From contig CM019067.1 of NCBI GenBank assembly GCA_009667805.1, positions 63,160,637 to 63,224,636 on the forward strand: DNA of 64,000 nucleotides, written 5' to 3'. The number at the start of each line of letters is the position of its first letter. Position 1 is the first letter of the stretch. Origin of the DNA: Leptobrachium leishanense (taxonomy: Eukaryota > Chordata > Amphibia > Anura > Megophryidae). Under the pieces are notes generated by a model. It did not search any database, was not told the origin of the DNA, and saw only the letters and a list, made by a program, of their open reading frames with translations. The position numbers and the translations under genes are program-made. Positions 38,201 to 51,900 of this stretch are shown in pieces.

Positions 38201-41200
38201 TTATCATCATATTAAGCAACTCGGGGAAACAATATAGTCCTGCCCATAATCCTAGAAATAAGACATTAAAATGCTATAAAAACTCATGCTACCCATTTCC
38301 TATATGAATCAATAAATCCCTGGACGATTTATAGCAATTCCTCCTCGCTGTGTTAGGCTAGGGTCAGACGAACGCATTTTTCACGTCGTCCGTGAAAAAG
38401 TTCGGTCGAACGAACGTACGTATTTTCCCCCGGAATACGCGATAGCGGTCATACGATGCGCCTTTTCGTCCGTGATTTTGTACGGATCATCAATAAAACA
38501 CTTTTTGAGTCTGGACGTTATGTTAACCGGACATGAGCAGCGTCTGACGTCTCCTAATCACACACACACGCCGCTATGCGGCCGCAGCGCACTCTGTACG
38601 TCAGTAGTAGCGGTTTGACGTTCTCGAAAAAATGCGTTCGTTGGCCACTTGCGTTGCGCGGACGAACTTTCGTGCGGCCGTTCGTCGTATGTTCCCCGGC
38701 ATTGGACGTCATTTGCTGCTAGTACGGCCGTGATTTCGTGCGGCTAAACGCACGTTAAAACTGCGCTAGTCTGACCCTAGCCTTAGGCCGGGATCAGGCG
38801 AACGCACTAGGTGCACCCGTACTGATGTGCCTTCCGGCATCCGTCGCAGCGTTGTGACGCTTCGATGGTGCCGGTCACACGCTGTAGCTCGTGCACGAAT
38901 TGCACGTGCTACAAGCGGATGTGCAGAAAGACTCCCTGTCAAAAGGCTAGACACGTGTTGGACGGGGCTCCAAAGCGTGATCCTCCATAGGGGGAAATTC
39001 AATTTTGCCTGTCTTCACAAAACTAAACTATCTCATCACCTCGTCTTATAGTGTTCTAGACTGGATTATTGGGAGGAGAGCCCTAGAAATCCAGGAAAGA
39101 GGGAGCAGTGAAGAACTGCCACAGGAATCGTGAATATTAGAGCAACCTTGGCTGGATAAGCATCAGCTTTGGGAATTTATTCCGATCTACACTAGTGGCC
39201 AAAATTGTGCACACACCTTCTGATTTTGTCAGTTTTGGTTGACAAGAAAATTCCTCTGCTTCCCTGGCCTGGAAATAGCCCTGACTTGAATCCCATCGAA
39301 AATCTGTAGTCAAGATTGAAACGCATGTTCTCGAGCAAGAATCCGAGCAACAAGCCAGGACTCATTGAGGCTATAATCAATTCCTGGCATCATTTGATCA
39401 CAGAAGTGGATGTCAACAGACTTGTAGAGTCAATGTCAATGTCAATAGAAGGTGTCGGGCAGTAGTTAAGGCCAAAGGCAATCCAACACGTTATTGCTAA
39501 AAGACTATCAGGTATATTCAAAGGAAGGTGAAACTAAGGAGAATAACTGGAGAAGTGAAAAGTCTAGGTCATAATAGCCAAACCAAAAAAATTCTCCCAT
39601 TTATCCCACTTTCCAAATCGGCTATTTGGTCTAGATTGTTCTCTTCTCCTGCCAGTTCTCCTTATTTTCACCTTTCTCTTCTGAATAACCCTGATTGTGA
39701 CAAATTTGAAATTATCATTTTTATGCTATATAATAGCCAAGATGCATTATAGTACATTTCCAGCCAAATTTGAACTTAAAGATTTTTTGTTGTTAAGGCA
39801 TTCAAGTACTATATTAAATTTTACTTGTTCTATGACATTTTTAGAGATTTTTATAGATAAAGTACTGAAAACTGCAAAATTTGGTAAAAATGTAAGGTGT
39901 ATCCACAATTTTGGCAACCAGTGTAGATGTTTTGGTTTATGTTTTTATCAGTCTCATCAGTTCACCCAATCCGGCTCAGTGAACACGGTGTAACGGTAGC
40001 TGTATCGCTTACCCAATAATAGTGGCGTTGGGATCTTTGAGGACAGAAGTATCTGCTTGAATAATACAAAAAGGTTTATAACTACAGACTGTAACAAGGA
40101 GACACAAGGACTAACTGAATTGCCTCTAAACCATAAACCTAAGTAGTAACCTGGATAAAGGGACCCCGAAGGGTTGCAAACAATACCCCTAATCGTGAGG
40201 GGTTAGAATCCAAAACAGCTAGTGATCAACCCAGAAACCAGAAGGGGTTAAATCACTAAAACAAGTTGTACAACGTAAAATGCACAATAGAGAGAGAGAA
40301 GTCAAAAGCCAAACCGGGTCAATAACAGGAGAAGGGATCGCATACAAAGCAGGGTCGTCAACAGTAAAGACAAATATATAATCAGGAAGTAGCGGTGCGT
40401 GAAATGAACTCCACAACAGGGCAATGAGGCCATTCCTAGAGTCCTGTTTTAAAGCCTGTGGCTCCTGGTAACCACACCTGACCCCGCCCCCTAAGATGCT
40501 GATCTGTCAGCAGAAAGTGCTGGCATCCGACCAGCCAGCGGTCCCCCTTCTTGCCCAGACCCCCCAGGGGGCACAGCGGGGGCTGAGGATGTAACACACG
40601 GCTGCCATCAGAAAACTTGGGGCTTCTTACTGAACCACCGGAAGGGCTCCCTCCTCCAACGCAGCTGCCTATTTCATTAAACTACTTAATGATAAACTTT
40701 TTACCTCTCTTCTTCTTCTTCTGAATGGCCATTAAACTAAACCAAAACCTCTGATTGTTTTTTGTCTTGCATGGAGCTACAGGAGTGAGCGCAAATGACA
40801 ATCTGTTTTCTTGTTATGTTTGATAATATAATTATACTTGCTACAAACAGATCTCATAATGCTTCTTACCTTGATGCTGCTATTATAGAGGAGTTTAATC
40901 CACTGTAACAAGACATTGCCACTGCTATTGGAATCAGCCATTTGGCATAGCCAAGAACTTCGTTGCCAAACGTCTGTAAATAAGAAGCCAGAACGAGTGG
41001 ACATAACATAAGTACTGTATCTGTGCACAACATGAATATAACATTTTTATAGTACGAGTGTTCAGATTTGGTCCAGAATTTCTATAACTCTTTTAAAAAA
41101 AACCTGCTGACACTTATAAGGGGAGTGATTCCCTGTCAAATGTACCCAACTTGTTTTGGGCATAACAGGTGCACAAATGTCATGGCGGCCTGACAGAACG

Positions 41201-42892
41201 TGACGAACAAAACTAAGCGTCTTGCAGAAATAGAGCTAAAATCTAAATTTATCCGAAGCTAACGATGATGAAAAAACTAGAGCAGTGTGAATCATCCTGC
41301 ATAATATTACTCTTTAAAATCACATTCTACTTACTACAGCGACAGCATCACTGGCGAGAACAGCTGGCATGTCAAGGGCTACGTAATATGCCACATTAGT
41401 CAGCAGATAAATAATCGTGACGACAGGCATTGAAATGGCAATAGCAAGTGGAAGGTTTCTGTTGGAGGAAAAAAAAACAAGAGTATTTACAGTCTTATTT
41501 TTTTAAGTAAACTCTATTTTAGAACAAAAAAGGAAACATTCCATTCACTGTTGACGTCCCTTATTAAAACTATCAGGGTTATTCAAAGAGATTCGAAAAG
41601 TCACCACACGGTCGGTGACTTTACGTTCTCTTCAATTCGGTACAAATCGGCTTTCCCATTTCGACTACCCTGCGGTGTATTCAGCAAGCACCACAGGGCT
41701 GTCGAACTGCAGGGAAAAGCTGCCGAAAACCAGGCGAAAACCTGGCGAAAACCTGGCGAATGCATGCCGAAAACCCGCAAAAACATCTGGATTAACCCGT
41801 CGAAGACGCCGGAAAAACCCAAGCAGGAGCCGATCACACGCAGCGAAGCCGCCGGAAAAAGCCGACACCGCAGAAGAAGGCAGTGAATAAATTAGGAAAA
41901 CAGTTTGCATGAATGTTTGAAAAGTGAAAAGCTGTTTGCAAAGAAACTACTGAGCGAAAATGTCTGAAATTTACATATGAGGTACAGGGAATGATAATAA
42001 AAAGGGCTGTTACAGAAAAAATAAGTAAACTTAAAACAAATAAAAAAAATCGGACTTTAAAAAAAAAAAAAAATGCTTAAAACTTCCTAAAAAATCTATA
42101 AATAAAGAGAATCTTTACTGCAGAATTTTATAATGAATGGTTTATTAGATATTAAATTAAAACGGGAATATTTTTAACATTGAAGCCTATGGGATTCGCC
42201 TGAATAAACCTGCCGCATGAAACCACCGAATGGCAGGGCATTTCGGGAACCTTTCACTGCTGGTTTGTGCTCTCTGAATAGCCGAAGCATTGCTTCTCTA
42301 TGGGGATTTCACTGCCCTCAAACAGGCACTGAACAGGCACCATATGTTCAGGCAATTCGCCAGGATTTGGCGTATTGCCTGCTCTCTGAATAGCCGAATG
42401 GCCAAGAAAGGTAACCGAATGCTGATTTTCAGCGTTCATTCAGTTACCTTTCTCCAGCCATTCGGATCTCTTTGAATAACCCTGTATATGATGCATTTGC
42501 AGGTAGACATAAACTCAGAATGCTAATGTTCATCAATATAAAAATGGAGTGTGTTACCTTCAAGCAGATCTTTTAGCTGAACGAAAACAGAGAAAGGAAA
42601 TAAATTCTGTTGCAAAAACAAACTTTGAAGAGTAAGTCTAACTGTACGTACCGGTAGATACATAAAGGGTTATTCACAGAGCACCGAAATGTCGCTGACG
42701 TTTCAGTGCTCGGTTGTTCCCCGCACTTCAGGGAATCAAATTTGTGAGGGGGAAAAGCTGCCGCAAAGCCACCAAAAGAAAAAAAAAAGCCGCAGAACCA
42801 CTGAAATGATCAGATAATTTTGACGGGTCAGGCGTATTATCGAATCGGATTCGATTCGATAATACACTGTGAACCGGCGGAAAGTTATTATT

Positions 42893-42943
<51 letters not shown>

Positions 42944-45900
42944 TGTTACGAACAAACTGCGCCTAAAAGGACTTCTCTCTTTGATTCGATAATTTCGGTG
43001 GTTTCGCAGCGCTTTTTTTTAAAAAAAGAAAACTCAGAAAATATCGGATCCGATCCGATGATCCGCTGAACCTGAAATGAAAAAGCCGATGATCCGCCGA
43101 ACACAGCACCTACCAGCCGCAGAAAAAAAAACGACAAGCCGCTGGACAGGTAAAAAAAATAAATCTAGAATGATTGAAAGTGTCAAAATTGAAACGCTGT
43201 TTGCAAAAAAAACTACTGAACGAAAATGTCTGGAATTAACATATAAGGTCTTATGAATGATAATAAAAAAGGTCTGTTACAGAAAAAGAAAAACGCTATT
43301 TAAAAAAAAACGGTAAAGAGACTTTTTACTGCAGATTAAAATAATAAATGGTTTATTAGATATTGAATGAAAACAGGAATATTTTTAACATTGAAACCTA
43401 TGGGATTCGCCTGAATAAACCTGCCGAATGAAAACACCGAACAGCAAGGCGTTTCGACTACTTTTCTCTGCTGTTCGGTGTCTCTGAAAAGATTAACCAT
43501 TGCTTCTCTAAGAGACAATTTCACTGCCGCTGAAGGTCGCCGAATTGTGGCAATCAGCAGCAAACTGCACCGTATTTTGGCGAATTGACAGCTTTCTGAA
43601 TTGATGAACTGCCACGAAACTGCATGTATGGTGAAATCCTTATGTACTGGCATAAAGTTATGAGTTATGACCCCCCAAAGTTTGACATTCCCGGTTTACC
43701 TGGAGAACCAAAATGTTGAACTCAATAGATTTGTGTAGTCATTTGAATACGAATTGTAGTCTTTTAATTTGAGGCAGTTCATCAATTCTTCCAAATTAGA
43801 TATCAACAAAAGGATACCACAACAAAATAACCAAAATAACTGAAAAACAAATCCCTATGGGTGACCATTGGTGCTGGCCCTCTGGAATGGGAGTTCCAGA
43901 GGAAGTTTGATGAGAACTTCCTTCCACACTTTTTTTCTCCCTTCCTTTCCTTGTCATTTGGTCCTTCCTTACCCTTTTCTTCTTGTCTACCATCTGTTTT
44001 ACTCACTATGGGCCCTGTTACAATCTTCGTGCAAACGTTTGCGCCGGTGCAAAAACGCATTAACATGAGGGTAAAACCCTTTGCGCTGAACGTCGTATAA
44101 CAATGTCAGCGCAACAAACGCGCGTATATGTCTACCGCGGGTGAACCTGCGCGAACGCTGCGCGAGCTTACTGTACTGTCCTTTACTTAACATTGTGAGC
44201 GCAAATGTGTTTGTGCCTTGGTACGTTGATGGTATTACAATTTATGTGCAGTAATTAACGCATAGACGTTGCGCGCATAATTTTAGTAACTCCTAAAAGC
44301 TGGTGTTAATGGCAAATTCTGTCAACCTGGACGAAACCAAATACACCAGCCCAAAAAAAAATACGCTGCAAAGTATAGTTACACATTCTACTCATAGCAA
44401 ACCAATAAGATGGAGAAGTTGTGTGTGCATTTATTATTGATGCAGCATATATACGCATATTGACTTTGGCAGGCGCAAAAACTTAATGTGAGATAATTGT
44501 GGTTCTTAATTCTGATTGGCTGAATCGCGGGAAAAAACAGTCTGCACACTGATTTCTGCATGCACATTTGTGCGCGTCCATTTAACATGCGTTATTGCTC
44601 GACAGATGAAAAAATGTGCGAGGATTGTAATTCCAGCGTTGATTTACGCGTGTTAACATTTAACGCTTGGCGCACAAATTCACGAGTTGCGCGAGCGTTT
44701 TAATGCAAAGATTGTAATAGGGCCCTATCAGTGTTGCCTTTCCCTGTGTGCACTTTGTATGATATGCAGGGCTGAATTTATAATTAGGCAGAGTAGGCAT
44801 GTACCTACAGGTGCCTGCCATAAGGCGGAGCCTTGTTCTGAAAAAGAAGAAAGTAAAACAATATATAAAATTGCAATCTATAATCATTTAGACCTCTGTA
44901 TATCTGGAGCCCTACAGGCTACACAGACATGTGAAGTATCATTGGAAAGGTCAGATTATGACCATTCCGTAATTCCAAACAAGACCAGTTTACGTAAAAA
45001 TCTAAAAATACAATAGCAAATTTAGAAATATTTTTCTCTCTTTTTTCTAGCGCACCACTATTGTTCACTTTTCAATTATAAAGTGACCAATGATGCTGCA
45101 TCAACATACCTTCTCACTTTCCATTATGCCGGCAAGTGTGGAGGAGATGGGACAACGCATTGCTTCATCGACAACCTAGACTGCGGCACTGCAGTGAGGA
45201 GAAACAGGGGGACTTTGTAATCCTGCATCTCTGATTTTTACACCGCACAAGGTCAAGTGAGCTGTCATTGGAAAGGTCAGACTCTGACCTTCCCAATGTT
45301 ATAAAAAATGACCATGTAATGTGTAAAAATATATATATTTTTTAAAAATGAATTGCAAAATATACTTTTTTCTCTTTTTTTAGGCAGTAACATTATGTGG
45401 TTTTACTTCTAAAGTATACAGTGCTGCTGCGCTAACGTTCCTTCTCATTTCCCACGCCGGGAGCAAATGTGGAGGTGATGACACAATGTGTCATTACACA
45501 TTGGTTCATCTAAAACACAAGTTTTTGCTTCATTTTACCGAAACAGATTCTGCCCCTTCTCTTGATGTGAGCGCAGCGTCTTTCAGTTTTTTAAAATTAA
45601 AAACGGAGTTTTGCCACTTTTTTTGGGGGGGGGGCACGCTCCAGTTTTCTGTGCCTATAGGCTCCTGAGATTTAAATCTGACCCTGATGATATGCAAATA
45701 TTTTGAATAAGAAAATGAATCCTTGGGAACGATTTTTATTTGTGCATTTGGTCTCAGTTTGTGTCAGAGCACCTCAAGTACAATTAGTAGATACAATGCA
45801 TTAGATTGGAATCGACACAGGTGGGCTGCTTGAACTTATTTGCTTCTGTTTGTCCAAATACATGGCCTTAACTGCTACAAAAAATAAGAATATGTTTAAC

Positions 45901-48900
45901 ATTTTTAAACAACAAGCATTTTCAGACCTTTCTGGATTCTTCATCTCTTCCGTGACAAAGTTCAATGTGTCCCATCCTGAGTACGAGTACAGGGCAGAAT
46001 AAAGAGCCAATGCCATTGAGCCCACGTTAGTGTTGGACCCTTCGAATGGAGACTTCAGATTATCAGTCTCACCTGATTAAAATAGAAATAAACTATTAAA
46101 TTAAAAGTAGAAATAATAATTAATCGTAAGCCATTACTAAGGCCGGCGTCAGACGAACGCTGTGATCACGTCCGTGTCGGAGCACAGTTTAACGTCCGTG
46201 GTAGCATAAAATCATGAGCAATAGAGACCCACACACCAAGTATGTGCGCACCGAACTGCGCACGCACAACGCACGTGGCAAACGGACGCAAGTTAGGCAA
46301 GAACGTAAAACCGCTAGATGGACGCGCAGAGTGCACCACGACCACGTAGCGTTCTGTGTGAGTGACGAGGAGATGTCAGACGCAGCGCATATGCGACATC
46401 CAGCACCTTGACGCACACAATGGCTTTTCATATCCTTTTTAAATTTTTATCATTTTTCATATTAATTTTGTTTCCCAGAATTCTCTTTTTTTTTTCTACG
46501 TCAGTCAAGAAAAACAGATCGTGTGGTGTCTACAGTATCTTCCGCCAGTCTGTCCGTCCGTTGTATGCTCTGACTGCGTTCGTCTGACATTTGCCTTAGA
46601 GTATCTCTGCTTTTTGTTTTTCTTATCTTTTTTTTTGTTTTTGTTTAGATTTTTGTGATTTATTTGAATATGTGGCGAAATATAAACGCTCTAGTAGGAA
46701 CCAGGGGAGTCCCAAAATCTGTAACATTTAGGGTATAATCATAATCTGGTTTATTGTGTCTAATTTATTTTCATTATATTAAAGATGATTTATATTCAAC
46801 TGTCACTACTTTTATCTGTCTTTATAAACACGGCGGTTTAGTCAGCAGTAATCTGTTGGAGTAGGACGTCGTTTAGGTGTCTTGTTGTTAGATAAAAAGT
46901 TCTAAAGAGAAAAGGCTATTTTGCAATGGAACTGGTTCTTTCTTCATTTGTTCTTGTTTCTTTCTTCAAAGGTAGAGTCTGCTGCTATATTTACATTCCA
47001 AAGAGCAAGCATCGGAACATTTGAAAGAGTAAGTAACATTACTTATAATAACAGGAAGTCAATTTGAAAAAGCACCACATATGTCATACGTTCCTCCAGG
47101 AAGAGTCTTTCCTGGAAACATGTCATGCGAGAATGCAAAGGGTTAGCCCTGAAACTGCACAACCTTGCTTTGAAATGTGTCCCTCAGGCACTCATAGCAA
47201 TTTGGGGAAGGTAAAAGGGCAGTCCAAATTAACTTTGTTCAGACTGAAATAGACTGAGTTGCACTTTATTAAAGGGTTCTATGAATAGTGTTCTCCTTTG
47301 AAGGGTATCTTGATTGCAGAGACAGTTCTTGAAGTAGGGAGGCCATTGGCAAATCTCAGGAATGACCCCAACAGATTTTGAGAAACTCATACAGCTGTCT
47401 TGGCAAGTGGGTGTTTCTAAGTGTAGGAGTGTAGTTGTGTGGCAAGGCAGTGCTCTGTGCATATTGATATTCTACACAAATTCAGCAACATGTATCCCCA
47501 TTTAAGCAAGGCCATAGTAGGCTGCCTATCTTACCTAATTTTGGGCCACCTCTGTCTGATGTTACCTTTGGTTCGTATCTGGTGTCTGTGGTGAGTCAAC
47601 AAATCCCACTCGCTGAGAGCTAATTGGGTTTTCTAGGGTTAAAATGGGGAGGGGAGAAAAGAGGAGTTGAAAAATAACTCAGCCTCCTCCCCTTCGCACA
47701 CCCCTCTAATTTTAACCCTCTAGGCTGTTTAAAAGCTTACCTTTATTCCAGCCTTGGGTTCCTTCTGCATCCCTTCAGGATGTGACATGCTTCCAACTTC
47801 CTATGAGTTGCAGCAATCACAGAACTGCAGGAGACAGCGGGATAGACATGTGAGAGCCAGCCGATCCAATGGCTCTCAAAGCAAGCCTATTGAGAGTCAT
47901 TGGAGGGAGCTGAGTCCCAATTAAAGGATCCTGCTCCCTAGTCTTCATCCATGATCCTCAGAAAAGAGCTTGATGATCTGAGCTTCTGGGAGGAGCAAAG
48001 CTCTTGCCCTTGGAGGGATAATTCAGCCATCCGAGACTCCCCCACCCATGGTGGAAGTCCGGGGGCGGGGTGTCAATCAGGGCAATGTGACCATTCAAAT
48101 AGCATTAGGTGATCACAGTGCTTGTAGTGGTCTTTTAAGGCTCAGCAGCCATGGTTCAGTCTGTCATAAAGCAATTACCAAGCAGGAAGACATCACAACA
48201 CTTAGAGGAACCCCGGCATAGAGGCTATCAACACCAAGATATTTAACACTTATCTTTTTGATGTAAAGATTAAATATCTTGGTGCCAATAGCCTCTATGC
48301 CCAGTGTTCCTCTAGAGGGGTTATTCAGAGAGGTCCGAAATGTCACCAAAATGTAACTGGACACTGAAATTCAGCGTACAATGACATTTCGGGGCCATTC
48401 GGCTATTCAGAGACCAGGCAGTTCGCTATATTTTGTTGAATTTCCTGCATGTATGGTACTGTTTGACGGCAGTGAAATTCCCATAGAGAAGCAATGGTTC
48501 ATCTATTCAGAGAACACCGAACAGCAGTGAAAAGTTGCAAAGTTCACTGCTGTTCGGTGGTTTCATTCGGCAGGTTTACTCAGGCGACATTTTGGTGCTC
48601 TCTGAATAACCCAGTAACTGTTGTGGTGTCCTCCTGCTTGATAATTGTTTCAGCTGTAAATGTCACCAGCTCCAGGGACCAGTTCATAGAGGCTATCGAC
48701 ACCGAAATATTTAATAAAGGTGGAGTCTATAATGGAAAAGAGAACCCGATGTAACCTGCACAACCAAGAAAGAAGTCTTTACATCAAAAAGATAAGTGTT
48801 TGATACATTAATTATCGATTTTATATTAGCGATCCATGCAGTGCTAATGTGTGTTTTATAATATTGATCCATGCAGAGCTAATGTGTGTTTTATAATATC

Positions 48901-51900
48901 GGTCCATGCAGTGCTAATGTGTGTTTTATAATATTGATACATGCAGAGCTAATGTGTGTTTTATAATATCGGTCCATGCAGTGCTAATGTGTGTTTTATA
49001 ATATCGGTCCATGCAGAGCTAATGTGTGTTTTATAATATCGATCCATGCAGTGCTAATGTGTGTTTTATAATTTCGATCAATGCAGAGCTAATGTGTGTT
49101 TTATAATATTGATCCATGCAGTGCTAATGTGTGTTTTATACTATTGATCCATGCAGTGCTAATGTGTTGTAGCGCTGTGTTTAAATCCTTGTTGTGGCAG
49201 TACCTATTTTTGGCCACTGGAGGGAGACAAGCGAAATGTGAGACAATGAATATTACATTGGGACTACATTTCCCGGCATGCTTTGGGAACGGACACAGGA
49301 AGTGGGTGGGGCTGAGAGACTTACATCCTGAGCCTCGTGGAGAGAGCTGGCAGAGCGCGCCAGGGAGTGAGAGAGACAAGACACAGTGCTGCAGAGAGTA
49401 ACAGTGACCAGGCCGGAGCGCAAGTGCGGCCTAACAGAGGAACAGATCGGGTTATCAGTTATTCCCGAAGAAGACCCAGTGATCCACCAGATTACCCAAG
49501 CGGCTAGAGAGGAAGCGGAGGACCCCGGGTGAGGAGTACCGCAGATCGATCGGACCGGGAGAGCAGGCGGTAAGCTGGACAAGTCGAGGCCGGTGCAGAA
49601 AGCCAGACAGCGGATCCAGAAGCAAGTAACCCCAGTCAATATCGAGCGGAGAGACGTCCTGGGTCAGCGGAGCCTCAAGTATCTGGCGGATGGGTGAGAG
49701 GCCTTCCAGGCCGTTGTAAAACTCAAGTAAAGCACGCTGCTGTTTGTTTCCAAAACCCACAGGGCCCCAACTTGACTAGTCGAAGACATCTCTTAAGCAA
49801 TTCACTGGCCAGTTGAATATAGTACCCGGGTACCGCAACACACACACACACTTACATTCCGGGACTTAACCTGTGCAGGACTCACTCCCCAATCACAAGA
49901 AGGGGTTAAAGATACGTTTTTCATTATTCTTTTCCGCTGCGAGTTTCTCGAATTATGAAACCTTGTATTTCTTTTCCGCTGCGCGTTTCCCGCATTACGA
50001 AGTACTGTAAATATATCTACGAACACCGGGTTATTCATTATATGCCATTTATTCTAGTAAACTATATAATTTATAAAATCCACAACGGTGCTGGAGTATA
50101 TTTATTCCCTAGTGTGGGGAGACTGACCCGAGGTTTAAATTCAGCGGCTCCTCCGGGAGTGAGCGCTACATGTGTTTTATAATATCGGTCCATGCAGAGC
50201 TAATGTGTGTTTTATAATATTGATCCATGCAGAGCTAATGTGTGTTTTATAATATCGGTCCATACAGAGCTAATGTGTGTTTTATAATATCTGTCCATGC
50301 AGAGCTAATGTGTGTTTTATAATATCGATCCATGCAGAGCTAATGTGTGTTTTATAATATCGATCCATGCAGAGCTAATGTGTGTTTTATAATATCGGTC
50401 CATGCAGAGCTAATGTGTGTTTTATAATATCGATCCATGCAGAGCTTATGTGTGTTTTATAATATCGGTCCATGCAGAGCTAATGTGTGTTTTATAATAT
50501 CGATCCATGCAGAGCTAATGTGTGTTTTATAATATCGGTCCATGCAGTGCTAATGTGTCTTTTATAATATCGATCCATGCAGTGCTAATGTGTGTTTTAT
50601 AATATAGATCCATGCAGAGCTAATGTGTGTTTTATAATATCGATCCATGCAGAGCTAATGTGTGTTTTATAATATTGATCCATGCAGTGCTAATGTGTGT
50701 TTTATAATATTGATCCATGCAGAGCTAATGTGTGTTTTATAATATCGATCCATGCAGAGCTAATGTGTGTTTTATAATATCGATCCATGCAGAGCTAATG
50801 TGTGTTTTATAATATAGATCCATGCAGAGCTAATGTGTGTTTTATAATATCGATCCATGCAGAGCTAATGTGTGTTTTATAATATTGATCCATGCAGTGC
50901 TAATGTGTGTTTTATAATATTGATCCATGCAGAGCTAATGTGTGTTTTATAATATCGATCCATGCAGAGCTAATGTGTGTTTTATAATATCGATCCATGC
51001 AGAGCTAATGTGTGTTTTATAATATCGGTCCATGCAGTGCTAATGTGTCTTTTATAATATTGATCCATGCAGTGCTAATGTGTGTTTTATAATATTGATC
51101 CATGCAGTGCTAATGTGTGTTTTATAATATCTGTCCATGCAGAGCTAATGTGTGTTTTATAATATCGATCCACGCAGAGCTAATGTGTGTTTTATAATAT
51201 CGATCCATGCAGAGCTAATGTGTGTTTTATAATATCGATCCATGCAGAGCTAATGTGTGTTTATATTATTGATCCATGCAGTGCTAATGTGTGTTTTATA
51301 ATATCGATCCATGCAGTGGTAATGTGTGTTTTATAATATCTGTCCATGCAGAGCTTAATGTGTGTTTTATATATGATCCATGCAGAGCTAATGTGTGTTT
51401 TATAATATCGGTCCATGCAGAGCTAATGTGTGTTTTATAATATATGATCCATGCAGTGCTAATGTGTGTTTAATAATATTGATCCATGCAGAGCTAATGT
51501 GTGTTTTATAATATCGATCCATGCAGAGCTAATGTGTGTTTATATAATTCGATCCATGCAGAGCTAATGTGTGTTTTTATAATATCGATCCATGCAGAGC
51601 TAATGTGTGTTTTATAATATCGGTCCTGCAGAGCTAATGTGTGTTTTATAATATCGATCCATGCAGAGCTAATGTGTGTTTTATAATATCGGTCCATGCA
51701 GAGCTAATGTGTGTTTTATAATATCGATCCATGCAGAGCTAATGTGTGTTTTATAATATCGGTCCATGCAGAGCTAATGTGTGTTTTATAATATCGATCC
51801 ATGCAGAGCTAATGTGTGTTTTATAATATCGATCAATGCAGAGCTAATGTGTGTTTTATAATATTGATCCATGCAGAGCTAATGTGTGTTTTATAATATC

